64,000 bases of DNA from an uncultured Bacteroidales bacterium. GTDB taxonomy: Bacteria > Bacteroidota > Bacteroidia > Bacteroidales > Bacteroidaceae. Under the pieces are notes generated by a model that worked only from the letters and a program-made list of their open reading frames with translations, searched no databases and had not been told where the DNA came from. The position numbers and the translations under genes are program-made. Within the stretch, counting starts at the first letter, position 1. Every line of letters starts with the position of its first letter. Shown in pieces: positions 25,418 to 33,656 of the stretch. The DNA is taken from the NCBI GenBank assembly GCA_902789725.1, contig CADAPC010000021.1, positions 1-64,000 of the forward strand. Direction: 5' to 3'.

Positions 25418-25422
25418 ATGAC

Positions 25423-26202
25423 ATGAATAACGAAACGAATCAGCCCCGGGGTTTCGACCGCCTGTGGGCTTCTCTCATCCTCTTTACGCGCTTGCCTTTC
25501 TGGCGTCTGCACCTGCCGCCCAAGGCGGCTTACCAGTCGGCCGTGGAGTTTTGGCCCCTGAATGGGTGGATAACGGGAGGTGTGATGGCTGCCACCCTCT
25601 TTGCGGCTTGCCATGTCGTGCCCCTTTCAGTAGCTGTAGTCCTGGCCATCGTTGTGCGGCTCTTTCTGACCGGTGCGCTGCATGAGGATGGGTTGGCTGA
25701 TTTCTTCGACGGGTTCGGCGGAGGCACTGACCGCGAGCGCACTCTTGCCATCATGAAGGATTCCCACATCGGCACGTATGGCGTGTTGGCTCTCATCTGC
25801 TATTTTCTGCTCCTTTGGGGAGTGCTCAGCCATCTTGCTCCCCTGACGGCCGTGTTTGCCATCTTGGCCGGCGACCCGTTGGCTAAGATGTTCGCTTCGC
25901 AGATAGTAGCTTTGATGCCATACGCTCGTCGGGAGGATGAGGCGAAGAACAAAACCGTTTACCGGCCCCTCCGTCTGGTCGCCACCCTCGGCCTGGGCCT
26001 TCAGGGCTTGCTGCCCTCGCTGCCTTTGCTGCTTCTGACCGACACTGACTGGTGGCTTGCCGTCCTTGCGCCCATCCTCACGGTTTCGCTCTTGTTCTTC
26101 ATCATCTGGCGGAGGCTTCGGGGCTACACGGGCGACTGCTGCGGGGCGGTGTGCCTTCTTGCCGAATTGTCTTTCTATGTGGCCGTGCTGATGATGGGGT
26201 GA
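25423..26202 (+). CDS. cobS: Adenosylcobinamide-GDP ribazoletransferase (cobalamin synthase)
   Basis: 259 residues, the usual CobS length. The family motif HEDGLADFFDGFGGG lies near residue 88, followed by a run of hydrophobic segments (about six) and the C-terminal GYTGDCCGA signature. It joins alpha-ribazole to adenosylcobinamide-GDP at the membrane, the last nucleotide-loop step of B12 synthesis. No cobU, cobT or cobC neighbour is present and no B12 riboswitch was recognised upstream, so this copy appears isolated in the window. It starts directly after the 42-bp minisatellite. It is convergent with the symporter gene. Confidence 0.93.
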   Translation: MNNETNQPRGFDRLWASLILFTRLPFWRLHLPPKAAYQSAVEFWPLNGWITGGVMAATLFAACHVVPLSVAVVLAIVVRLFLTGALHEDGLADFFDGFGGGTDRERTLAIMKDSHIGTYGVLALICYFLLLWGVLSHLAPLTAVFAILAGDPLAKMFASQIVALMPYARREDEAKNKTVYRPLRLVATLGLGLQGLLPSLPLLLLTDTDWWLAVLAPILTVSLLFFIIWRRLRGYTGDCCGAVCLLAELSFYVAVLMMG

Positions 26203-26745
26203 GAAAATGGGATGGCTCCACATGGAGGCTTGCGTGCTCCGCTGGCAGTGTTGTTGTTTTCCCTTGTTGACTCTATTTTAAGGTGTGAGACAAGCTGTGG
26301 CTTGCCTCGCGATGGCATGAGGTGTTTCCAAATCATTTTGAGGTGACCTCACGGGGTCGTGAAGTGTTTCCAAATCATTTTGTGGTGACCTCACGGGGTC
26401 GTGAGGTGTTTCCAAATCATTTTGAGGTGTCCTCACGGGGTCGTGAGGTTCTTCCAAAGCATTTTGAGGTGACATCACGGGGTCGTGAGGTTCTTCCAAA
26501 TCATTTTGAGGTGACTTCATGGGGTCGTGAGGTTCTTCCAAATCATTTTGAGGTGGCCTCATGAGGTCGTGAGGTTCTTCCAAAGCATTTTGAGGTGACA
26601 TCATGGGGTTGTGAAGTGTTTCCAAAGCATTTTGAGGTGGCCTCACGGGTCCGTGAGGTGTTTCCATATCATTTTGAGGTGGCCACCGAGCCTTTGGAGG
26701 TGTTTCCAAAATGGTTTTCGGTGGCCACCGAGCCTTCGGAGGGGG
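26203..26745. other. Intergenic region with large minisatellite
   Basis: Between the 3' ends of cobS and the symporter gene. Almost fully occupied by the 42-bp array (26319-26738). Both strands carry long open frames through the array because the unit is 14 codons long; neither is accepted as a gene. Confidence 0.7.
26319..26738. repeat. 42-bp hairpin minisatellite, nine units plus a degenerate tenth
   Basis: Units start at 26319, 26361, 26403, 26445, 26487, 26529, 26571, 26613 and 26655, with a diverged unit from 26697. The typical unit is GAGGTGTTTCCAAATCATTT then TGAGGTGACCTCACGGGGTC and GT. The CCTCACG/CGTGAGG arms form a 7-bp stem in most units. It ends 8 bases from the symporter stop codon. 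Confidence 0.93.
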
Positions 26746-27705
26746 TTACTTTTCTTTCCGCGCGGATGTTCCCTCGTCTTTTATCGCTTGCTGGCTGTAG
26801 ATTCGGGCCATGAGCGCCCCGCTGATGTTGTGCCACACGCTGAAGATGGCTCCCGGAATGGCTGCGAGGGGGGCGGAGGCGAAGTGGGTGGTGGCTAAGG
26901 AGCAGGCGAGGCCGCTGTTCTGCATGCCCACCTCGATGCTGATGGCTGTGCGCTTGTTGTGCGAGAGTCCTAAGAGGCGTCCGATGCCGTAGCCAAGGGC
27001 GAGTCCGCTCAGGTTGTGGAGCATCACCACGCTGATGACTAAGCATCCGCCTGTGAGCAGGGGCGTGGCGTTGTGTCCCACGATGATGCCTACCAAGAGC
27101 GTAATCATCAGGGTGGAAAAGGCTGGCAGATAGGCTACGGCATGGCGTGTGAAGGTGGGCAGGTAGCGCTGGATGAGGAATCCGGCCACGATGGGGGCGA
27201 TGACTACATAGACGATGGAGAGCAGCATGCCCCAGGCGTCAACATCGACAAAGGTGCCTGCCATGAGCCAGGTGAGCAGGGGGGTGAGCAGGGGGGCCAG
27301 GAGGGTGGAGGTGGCTGTCATGCCCACGGAGAGGGCCAAGTCGCCTTTGGCCAGATAGGTGATGACGTTCGATGCCGTTCCTCCGGGGCAGCAGCCCACC
27401 AGGATGACGCCCAGGGCGAGGTCGGGCGGCAGGCGGAAGGCCTGTGTCAGCACCCAGGCCATGGCTGGCATGATGGTGAACTGTGCCAGGACGCCTGTCA
27501 GCACGTCCTTGGGGCGGCTGAACACCACTTTGAAGTCGGTGAGGTTTAAGGTGAGGCCCATGCCGAACATGATGAGTCCCAGCATGGGGTTGATGACCCA
27601 TGTGCCGATGGCGCAGAAGGGGGCGGGCCATATCAGTGCCGTGATGGCTGTCAGCAGGACGAGTGCCCCCATCCAACGGGAAATGAAATTGCAGATTTTC
27701 TTCAT
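26746..27705 (-). CDS. Bile acid:sodium symporter (BASS) family transporter
   Basis: 319 residues with about nine or ten hydrophobic segments. Family signatures are GCCPGGTASNVITYLAKGD (about residue 102) and EVGMQNSGLA (about 265), the crossed-helix sodium and substrate sites of BASS proteins. Inner-membrane uptake of an organic anion with sodium is expected. Bile acids, pantoate and keto acids are all known substrates of the family and cannot be told apart here. It starts 35 bases after mutY and is probably cotranscribed with it. It ends next to the hairpin minisatellite. Confidence 0.9.
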   Translation of the reverse strand: MKKICNFISRWMGALVLLTAITALIWPAPFCAIGTWVINPMLGLIMFGMGLTLNLTDFKVVFSRPKDVLTGVLAQFTIMPAMAWVLTQAFRLPPDLALGVILVGCCPGGTASNVITYLAKGDLALSVGMTATSTLLAPLLTPLLTWLMAGTFVDVDAWGMLLSIVYVVIAPIVAGFLIQRYLPTFTRHAVAYLPAFSTLMITLLVGIIVGHNATPLLTGGCLVISVVMLHNLSGLALGYGIGRLLGLSHNKRTAISIEVGMQNSGLACSLATTHFASAPLAAIPGAIFSVWHNISGALMARIYSQQAIKDEGTSARKEK

Positions 27706-27740
27706 GTTGACTCAATATAATCGTTTTTTGTTGTTCTTTT

Positions 27741-28799
27741 TCACGGTTTTGACGTTACCTCCCCCTGTGGCTGTGGGAGTGAGGCAAATAAGTTCTCCAG
27801 CAGCCGGGGGAAGGCGTAGCTGTCGAGCTCCGTCTCTTTCACCCAGCGGAAATCTTTGGGCAGGGGAGGTGGCGTGTCTGTTTGCAGGAAGTAGAAATCG
27901 GCTACGAGAATGCGGTGGGTGAGCACGTGCTTCACATGTTGGCGTAGCAGGGTGGCGCCGGGCAGCAGGGCCTCTTTCAGATGGTCTGTTTCCGGCTGAT
28001 GGCGTGCGTCCGCGGCCGATTCTTCAAACAGGAGCGGCTCCCACAGCCCTTGCCAGATGTCGCCAGCTCCCCGCCGGCGGATGGCTGTTGTGTCTCCACA
28101 TCTTATATATAAATAGGTGAGGTGTCGCGTCACGACGTTGAGCTTTTTCTCCTTCACCGGCAGCTGATTGATGCGCCCCGTCCTGAAGGCGAGGCAGGAT
28201 TCTTGCAGTGGGCAAAGCTCGCATCGGGGCGAGGCCGGCGTGCACTGCGTGGCTCCGAAGTCCATCATGCCCTGGTTGAACGCCGCGGCTTGGCGGGGCG
28301 GCAGGAGCGACTGTGCCAGTTGGGTGAACACCTTTTTTCCCTGCGCCGAATGGATGGGCACGTCTATTCCGTAGTGGCGAGCCAGCACCCTGTACACATT
28401 CCCGTCCACCACCGCGCTTGGCAGCCCAAATGCAAACGACGCGATGGCCGCGGCCGTGTAGTCGCCCACGCCCTTCAGGCTTTTGATGCCCTGCAGCGTG
28501 TCGGGAAACGAGCCTCGCGCCACAATCTGCTGCGCCGCCTGATGCAGGTTCCTCGCGCGGCTGTAGTAGCCCAGGCCCTGCCACATCCTCAGCACCTCGT
28601 CTTCCGTGGCCGCTGCCAAATCCTCCACCCGGGGCCACCGCTGCACAAACCGGAGCCAGTAGTCCATCCCCTGCCCAACGCGTGTTTGCTGCAGGATAAT
28701 CTCGCTTAGCCAAATCAGGTAAGGGTCGCGAGTGTGTCGCCAAGGCAAATCGCGCCCCTTCACTGTGTACCAGTCGAGGATAGTTTCCGTAAATGTCAT
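27741..28799 (-). CDS. mutY: A/G-specific adenine DNA glycosylase
   Basis: 352 residues. Catalytic Glu33 sits in LSEIILQQTR. The helix-hairpin-helix with following catalytic Asp132 reads LKGVGDYTAAA ... VVDGNVYR. The 4Fe-4S cysteines are Cys186, Cys193, Cys196 and Cys202 (spacing 6-2-5). A NUDIX-like 8-oxoG recognition domain follows (about 225-340). It removes adenine mispaired with 8-oxoguanine. The gene lies downstream of tRNA-Met and upstream of the symporter. Confidence 0.96.
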   Translation of the reverse strand: MTFTETILDWYTVKGRDLPWRHTRDPYLIWLSEIILQQTRVGQGMDYWLRFVQRWPRVEDLAAATEDEVLRMWQGLGYYSRARNLHQAAQQIVARGSFPDTLQGIKSLKGVGDYTAAAIASFAFGLPSAVVDGNVYRVLARHYGIDVPIHSAQGKKVFTQLAQSLLPPRQAAAFNQGMMDFGATQCTPASPRCELCPLQESCLAFRTGRINQLPVKEKKLNVVTRHLTYLYIRCGDTTAIRRRGAGDIWQGLWEPLLFEESAADARHQPETDHLKEALLPGATLLRQHVKHVLTHRILVADFYFLQTDTPPPLPKDFRWVKETELDSYAFPRLLENLFASLPQPQGEVTSKP

Positions 28800-28870
28800 G
28801 GATGCCGCTGTGGTTCTTTATGTTTTCAAGCAATCTGTTTCCTTGCTCTCCTTCTGTCCTGTCTATAAAC

Positions 28871-28902
28871 AAAAAACACTTGCGAGCGTGTCGTAAGTGC
28901 TT
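28871..28902 (-). terminator. Terminator of tRNA-Met
   Basis: On the minus strand CACTTACGA pairs with TCGCAAGTG (one mismatch) and is followed by TTTTTTGTTT. Confidence 0.65.
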
Positions 28903-28904
28903 CT

Positions 28905-28981
28905 TGGTAGCGGGGGAGGGGCTCGAACCCTCGACCTCCGGATTATGAATCCGACGCTCTAACCAGCTGAGCTACCCCGCC
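28905..28981 (-). tRNA. tRNA-Met (anticodon CAT), CCA encoded
   Basis: 77 bases including the encoded CCA. The acceptor arms GGCGGGG and CCCCGCT pair with a G-U at the end. The D-arm is AGCTCAGCTGGTTAGAGC and the anticodon loop is TTCATAA in a 5-bp stem. The T-arm is GAGGGTTCGAGCCCCTC. Most similar to elongator Met; an isoleucine tRNA with modified CAT cannot be fully excluded. Confidence 0.93.
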
Positions 28982-29012
28982 ATCGCTATGGGTTATTTCC
29001 CGTTAGCGAGTG

Positions 29013-29043
29013 CAAAGGTAGGACTTTTCGCGGAAATGGCAAA
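29013..29043 (-). promoter_or_regulatory. Promoter of tRNA-Met
   Basis: On the minus strand: TTTG, 19 bases, TACCTTTG, about 30 bases before the tRNA. Full consensus. Confidence 0.8.
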
Positions 29044-29125
29044 GGATTTTGAAATATTTTTTGTTCGAAGTGTGGAAAAAGTCGAAAAAAGGGATTTCCC
29101 CCTCAACCATGTGGGCAATTTGTGC

Positions 29126-29133
29126 TACCTTTG
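29126..29133 (+). promoter_or_regulatory. -7 box of fabI
   Basis: TACCTTTG in the context TTTGTGCTACCTTTGCA, 58 bases before the start. The -33 box is unclear. Confidence 0.55.
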
Positions 29134-29191
29134 CATCGTTTTTGAAAGGATAAATAATTGATTAGGTATTAAAGGTAAAAAGACGAATTTT

Positions 29192-30055
29192 ATGGCTTAC
29201 AATTTGCTGAAAGGTAAGAAGGGCATCATCTTTGGTGCTTTGAACGATCAATCCATCGCTTGGAAAGTGGCTGAACGTGCCGTGGAGGAAGGGGCGCAGA
29301 TTGTGCTCACCAACACTGCTGTGGCTTGCCGCATGGGCACCATCGCGCAGCTGGCTGAAAAGACAAATGCGGCGGTGATTGCAGCCGATGCCACCAGTGT
29401 GGAAGACTTGGAGATGCTTTTCTCAGAGGCTCAAAAAGCACTGGGCGGACAGATTGACTTTGTGCTCCACTCTTGTGCCATGAGTGCAAACATGAGAAAG
29501 AAACGTACTTACGACGACTTGGATTACAGCCTTCTGGACAAGACGCTCGACATTTCCGCCATCTCTTTCCACAAGATGTTGCAAGTGGCAAAGAAGCTGG
29601 ACGCCCTGGCTGAGAATGCCAGTGTGCTGGCGCTCACCTACGTGGCAAGTCATCGCACGTTCTTTGGCTATAACGATATGGCTGACGCCAAGTCGCTGCT
29701 CGAATCCATCGCTCGTTCATTCGGATATATCTATGGCAGAGAGAAGGGCGTGCGCGTGAACACCATCAGCCAGTCGCCCACTTACACCACGGCCGGTTCG
29801 GGCATCAAGGGCTTTGATGGGCTCTACGATTTCTCCGACCGCATGTCTCCATTAGGCAATGCCAGTGCCGATGAGTGTGCTGACTATTGCATCGTCATGT
29901 TCTCCGACTTGACGAAGAAAGTGACCATGCAGACTCTTTTCCACGACGGCGGATTCTCCAATATGGGCATGTCGCTCCGTGGCATGACACAGTACAACAA
30001 GTCCTTCATCGAAGAGAATACCGACAAGGAGACCGGCAAGATTATTTACGGATAG
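29192..30055 (+). CDS. fabI: Enoyl-[acyl-carrier-protein] reductase (NADH)
   Basis: 287 residues. The N-terminal Rossmann segment GIIFGALNDQSIAWKVAERA matches FabI. The catalytic pair is Tyr160 and Lys167 in YNDMADAKSLLES (Y-x6-K), with Tyr150 at the second conserved Tyr. It catalyses the last reductive step of each fatty-acid elongation cycle in the cytoplasm. Slightly longer at the C-terminus than the E. coli enzyme. Monocistronic, with a convergent terminator hairpin downstream. Confidence 0.94.
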   Translation: MAYNLLKGKKGIIFGALNDQSIAWKVAERAVEEGAQIVLTNTAVACRMGTIAQLAEKTNAAVIAADATSVEDLEMLFSEAQKALGGQIDFVLHSCAMSANMRKKRTYDDLDYSLLDKTLDISAISFHKMLQVAKKLDALAENASVLALTYVASHRTFFGYNDMADAKSLLESIARSFGYIYGREKGVRVNTISQSPTYTTAGSGIKGFDGLYDFSDRMSPLGNASADECADYCIVMFSDLTKKVTMQTLFHDGGFSNMGMSLRGMTQYNKSFIEENTDKETGKIIYG

Positions 30056-30061
30056 GAGGGA

Positions 30062-30085
30062 TGCGGAATGATGCTTCATTCCGCA
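30062..30085. terminator. Convergent terminator hairpin after fabI
   Basis: Perfect 10-bp stem (30062-30071 with 30076-30085) with a 4-base loop. There is no long T-run on the plus strand; it sits between the ends of two convergent genes. Confidence 0.6.
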
Positions 30086-30100
30086 CCCCGTCATCATTTT

Positions 30101-32428
30101 CTATTTGCGGATAAATACGACAGAATGGTTCTGCTCCACCTGTAGGGTGAGGGTGGAACCTTTCTTTTTCAGGTGGGTCGATTCGGGGAAGACGGGCTTC
30201 CAGCCTTTCATGAGCCGCAAGGCGAGGGTGGCAGTGTCCTCTCCCTTGAAGTTGCTGATGAGCATGTAGGAGCATCCGTCATCGGGCACGACGACCCCGT
30301 TCCAACCTTCGGGCAGGACAGGCTTCAATGTCTGAATCTGTGTGGCATAGGCTTGGGTCTGCTTGGCATCGATGAGGCTGTAATAGACCAAGTTGCGAGC
30401 ATCTGCCACCTCGCCTTGTGAAAGGGTGCGCGGTGTGTTGCTGTACATGGGGTAGAGTTTCGATGTAAAGATGGAGTTGTTGGCCCCCCTGTCTCCGAAT
30501 GCCATTTGCTTGTCGTTGCCAGCCGAGATGATGCCCAGCTGGTTGTCTATGTTCACCCATTCGCTTCCGAAGGTGATGAATTTGCTCCCGTCGGTGGTCT
30601 GTTGCCCCTCCTTATAATATAATGTACGTGCGACATTCATCAGTTCATCTGTCGAGATGGCAAGCAAACCTCCTTTTTCGGCTGTGATGGTGGCAGCGGT
30701 GTTGGCTGTCACGTAGTCGAGGTAGATGAAAGCATTTTGCGGGGTGGAGTAGAGGGCAAAGCGGTTGTTGAGGCTCCCGTCGTTGGTGTTCAGCTCGCCA
30801 TTCATCACATAGCTGTTGTCTTTCAGCTGATAGATTCCACTCACCACCGGGGCGGCATTGGTCTTTTTCCCTTCCACCTCGTACCATCCCAGCAGATTAC
30901 CCGTATTGTTGGCGCGGTAAGGGACTACAATCTTGTTCTTGTCGGGGGAGTTGGCCGCAAAATAACCCGTGTAGGATTTCAGTCCGGTGCTCCATGAAAA
31001 GCAAGTGAAGCGGTCGTCGGTGGCGGCGCGAACAATGTTCTGTTCAGGAATCATTCTCGCCTGGCTGTAAGCCTTGTTGAAGTCATCCCACTTGGTGGAG
31101 GTGAGGTCGGCGGTGGAAAGTACGTCATGCATCAAGTAGGTCATCATCACTCGGTGAGCCTCCACCCCCATTCGGCGTGCACCCACATCGGCGCGCAGTA
31201 GCCAGGAACCATCCTTGGTGGTTTTTTGTCGTGCCTGAATATATTTGTAAGCCCTGTTCTCCAGCATCAGCGCATGCGGATCGCGCAGAAAGCAGGCCAA
31301 AGTGGAATAGCTCGTTATCTGATCGTAAAGGAAAAGGCTCCAGTCATTGCCGTTGGGCATGGCCAGTTCTCCATCGGGGAGAGCGAGCCAGTTGAGTATG
31401 CTGTCCTGCACTTCCTGGTTGTGGTGCATCAGTGCATTGGTTTTCCACTTCTCTGTGCCGTGCAGTTCCTGCTGAAACATCTTGAGTGCCAGAGCCGCTT
31501 CGCCCAGTTCCTGCTGAACGACATTCTGGTAGCTGGTGTGGAAGAGGTTGTGGTTCTGCAGCGAATAGTCGTTGTAGAGGTTTTGCCCCCGATAGAGGTC
31601 GGCCACGGTCTTCCGGTCATACCAAGGGTCGATGATTGTGGTGTTTTCCTTGTCGGAAGGGTGCGAATAGCTGTTGATGGCGAACTCTCGCAAGCGTTGG
31701 AACCATTGGGGAGCCAAGGCATCGTTGGGGAAGAGCCCCAAGGTGGCAGCCAAGATGTCTGCCTCCCACCCATTCTCCTCTGCTTTGGTGTCACCTTTAT
31801 AGCCAGTAGGGATGGTGCGATGTAGTTCGTAATTACATTCGGCTTTCAGCATCTTTTCGATGTGTCCCTTCTGCGTGGTGCTCAGTTTGTCCCATTGGAA
31901 GAAGGCGGAGTAAGCTACCGACATGGCCCAGAGTGAACTTTCCCAAGCCACATCGTTGGTGGATGTGCTGCCCCAGTAGTTGCCTCCCTTGCACACTTTC
32001 AGCCGGTTGGCTTTGTGAGTGGAGTAGGCAAAGACGAGCGACTTCATGGCCAGTTCTTCAATCTTCGTCCATGTCACGCCGGAAGGCAAGGTCACTCCGG
32101 CAGGTTTTCCGTATTTGACGAGGAAGGCGCAAATCATGCTGAGGTCTGCGTTGGGGCGTACTCCCCGTTCGTCATTGGCCATCGTGTTTTCCCCCCTGAA
32201 GCAGCCGCACATTTCTCCTTGGTTGTTGGGTTCTTGGCACTCTTGGAAGTCGTTGACCATCCACAGGGAGAAATCGGCAAGCATTTGCAGGAGGTCAGCC
32301 TTCATCTCTTTCTCTTCCACAAAGTCGGCCGTGATGGCTCCTTCGGTATAAGACTGAAAATCCTCTTGAGCATGAGCCGTAACAGCCCATGCCAAGAGGA
32401 CTAAGGTTAGCATTTTTTTTATTATCAT
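30101..32428 (-). CDS. Secreted alpha-toroid protein, possible polysaccharide lyase or glycosidase
   Basis: 775 residues with signal peptide MIIKKMLTLVLLAWAVTAHAQ. Residues about 40-470 are helical with many aromatic residues (NYWGSTSTNDVAWESSLWAMS, NDYSLQNHNLFHTSYQNVV). The remaining 300 form a beta-rich domain, ending EQNHSVVFIRK. The layout and the ASN-HIS-rich NHNLFH segment recall (alpha/alpha)-toroid lyases such as PL8 and relatives, but no family is assigned with confidence. It is the last gene of the lptG-ribBA-aminotransferase group, 19 bases after the aminotransferase. That is an odd setting for a secreted enzyme; it could have an internal promoter. Confidence 0.6.
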   Translation of the reverse strand: MIIKKMLTLVLLAWAVTAHAQEDFQSYTEGAITADFVEEKEMKADLLQMLADFSLWMVNDFQECQEPNNQGEMCGCFRGENTMANDERGVRPNADLSMICAFLVKYGKPAGVTLPSGVTWTKIEELAMKSLVFAYSTHKANRLKVCKGGNYWGSTSTNDVAWESSLWAMSVAYSAFFQWDKLSTTQKGHIEKMLKAECNYELHRTIPTGYKGDTKAEENGWEADILAATLGLFPNDALAPQWFQRLREFAINSYSHPSDKENTTIIDPWYDRKTVADLYRGQNLYNDYSLQNHNLFHTSYQNVVQQELGEAALALKMFQQELHGTEKWKTNALMHHNQEVQDSILNWLALPDGELAMPNGNDWSLFLYDQITSYSTLACFLRDPHALMLENRAYKYIQARQKTTKDGSWLLRADVGARRMGVEAHRVMMTYLMHDVLSTADLTSTKWDDFNKAYSQARMIPEQNIVRAATDDRFTCFSWSTGLKSYTGYFAANSPDKNKIVVPYRANNTGNLLGWYEVEGKKTNAAPVVSGIYQLKDNSYVMNGELNTNDGSLNNRFALYSTPQNAFIYLDYVTANTAATITAEKGGLLAISTDELMNVARTLYYKEGQQTTDGSKFITFGSEWVNIDNQLGIISAGNDKQMAFGDRGANNSIFTSKLYPMYSNTPRTLSQGEVADARNLVYYSLIDAKQTQAYATQIQTLKPVLPEGWNGVVVPDDGCSYMLISNFKGEDTATLALRLMKGWKPVFPESTHLKKKGSTLTLQVEQNHSVVFIRK

Positions 32429-32447
32429 AAGGAGGAACGTTTTACGT

Positions 32448-33641
32448 TTATTTCAGTCGAGCCAGCGTGTCCTTGATACGCTTCATCGCTTCGATGATGT
32501 TCTCGTCGCTGGTGGCATAGCTCATGCGGAAGCACTCAGGAGAGCCAAATGCATCGCCACCTACAGTGGCCACGTGTCCCACTTCGAGCAGATACATGGC
32601 AAAGTCGGTGGAATTGTTGATGACGCGGTCTCCGTCCTTTTTGCCGAAGTAGCTGGAGCACTTGGGGAAGAGGTAGAAAGCACCCTGTGGCTCGTTCACC
32701 TCCAAGCCGGGAATCTCCTTGGCAAGTTTCACGATGAGGTTCTTGCGGCGTTCGAATGCTTGGCGCATGTCTTCCACACACTGCTGGTCGCCGGCAAAGG
32801 CAGCCTCTGCTGCTTTCTGCGACACAGAGCATGGACCGCTGGTGTATTGTCCCTGCAGCTTGTTGCATCCCTTCACAATCCATTCGGGGGCAGCGATGAA
32901 ACCGATGCGCCATCCTGTCATGGCGTATGCTTTGGAAACGCCGTTGATGACCACCACGCGCTCCTTCAGTTCGGGGAAGGATGCAATGGATGCGTGCTTG
33001 CCCACATAGTTGATGTGCTCGTAAATTTCGTCGGCAATGACGATGACGCGTTCATGCTTCAGCAGCACATTCTTCAAGCCTTCCAGTTCCTCTTTGCTAT
33101 ACACCGAACCCGTTGGGTTGCTGGGCGAGCAAAGGATGAGGGCGCGAGTCTTGGGCGTGATGGCTGCCTCTAACTGTGCAGGGGTAATCTTGAAGTCTTG
33201 TTCAATGGGTGCTTCGATGAACACGGGTGTACCTTCGGCCAGCAGCACCATCTGTGGGTAAGAAACCCAGTAGGGCGCGGGGATGATGACCTCGTCGCCT
33301 GCGTTGATGATGGCCATGATGGTGTTGCAGACAGACTGCTTGGCACCGTTGGAGCAGAGAATCTGCGAGGGCTGATAGTCCAGTCCGTTCTCGTTCTTGA
33401 GTTTGTTGACGATGGCCTTCTTCAGCTCAGGGTAGCCAGGTACCGGGCTATAACGGCTCCAGTTCTCCTCCACTGCCTTGATGGCGGCAGCCTTGATGTG
33501 GTCGGGGGTGTTGAAGTCGGGTTCGCCCACACTCATGTTGATTACATCTACGCCTTGAGCCTTCAGCTCGGCGCTCTTCTGACTCATGGCAAGCGTGGCA
33601 GAAGGTGAAAGTCTGTTCAGACGTTCTGAAAGTAGTTCCAT
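32448..33641 (-). CDS. Class I/II PLP aminotransferase (aspartate aminotransferase type)
   Basis: 397 residues, typical of the Igamma aspartate aminotransferases. The PLP-binding lysine is in VVINGVSKAYAMTGWRIGF. Upstream are CSPSNPTGSVYSKEELEGL and VIADEIYEHINYVG, which hold the cofactor Asn and Asp/Tyr. It transfers amino groups between aspartate (or a similar amino acid) and 2-oxoglutarate in the cytoplasm. It follows ribBA by 15 bases and is probably cotranscribed with it. A related prephenate or aromatic specificity cannot be excluded. Confidence 0.92.
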   Translation of the reverse strand: MELLSERLNRLSPSATLAMSQKSAELKAQGVDVINMSVGEPDFNTPDHIKAAAIKAVEENWSRYSPVPGYPELKKAIVNKLKNENGLDYQPSQILCSNGAKQSVCNTIMAIINAGDEVIIPAPYWVSYPQMVLLAEGTPVFIEAPIEQDFKITPAQLEAAITPKTRALILCSPSNPTGSVYSKEELEGLKNVLLKHERVIVIADEIYEHINYVGKHASIASFPELKERVVVINGVSKAYAMTGWRIGFIAAPEWIVKGCNKLQGQYTSGPCSVSQKAAEAAFAGDQQCVEDMRQAFERRKNLIVKLAKEIPGLEVNEPQGAFYLFPKCSSYFGKKDGDRVINNSTDFAMYLLEVGHVATVGGDAFGSPECFRMSYATSDENIIEAMKRIKDTLARLK

Positions 33642-33656
33642 ATATTTGGTGGTTTT

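Larger units (their letters stand above)
25078..25422. other. Intergenic region upstream of cobS
   Basis: Contains the LruC terminator and the first 42-bp minisatellite, which runs up to the cobS start. No cobalamin riboswitch features were recognised. A leftward 113-codon open frame through the minisatellite and into cobS is regarded as spurious. Confidence 0.6.

Noticed and set aside
25078..25422. Cobalamin riboswitch upstream of cobS
   Set aside because: I could not find a B12-box-like segment; the interval is taken up by the terminator and the minisatellite.
25273..25614. Leftward open frame with a 14-residue KLRKKP-type repeat
   Set aside because: It is generated by the minisatellite and continues antisense into cobS, without its own promoter.
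26278..26709. Long open frames on both strands through the 42-bp array
   Set aside because: The unit is 14 codons long, so any frame free of stops in one unit stays open. Both strands are open, there is no start context or promoter, and the product has no resemblance to a protein family.
26319..26738. Possible CRISPR array
   Set aside because: The 42-bp units are contiguous and degenerate, there are no unique spacers and no cas genes.
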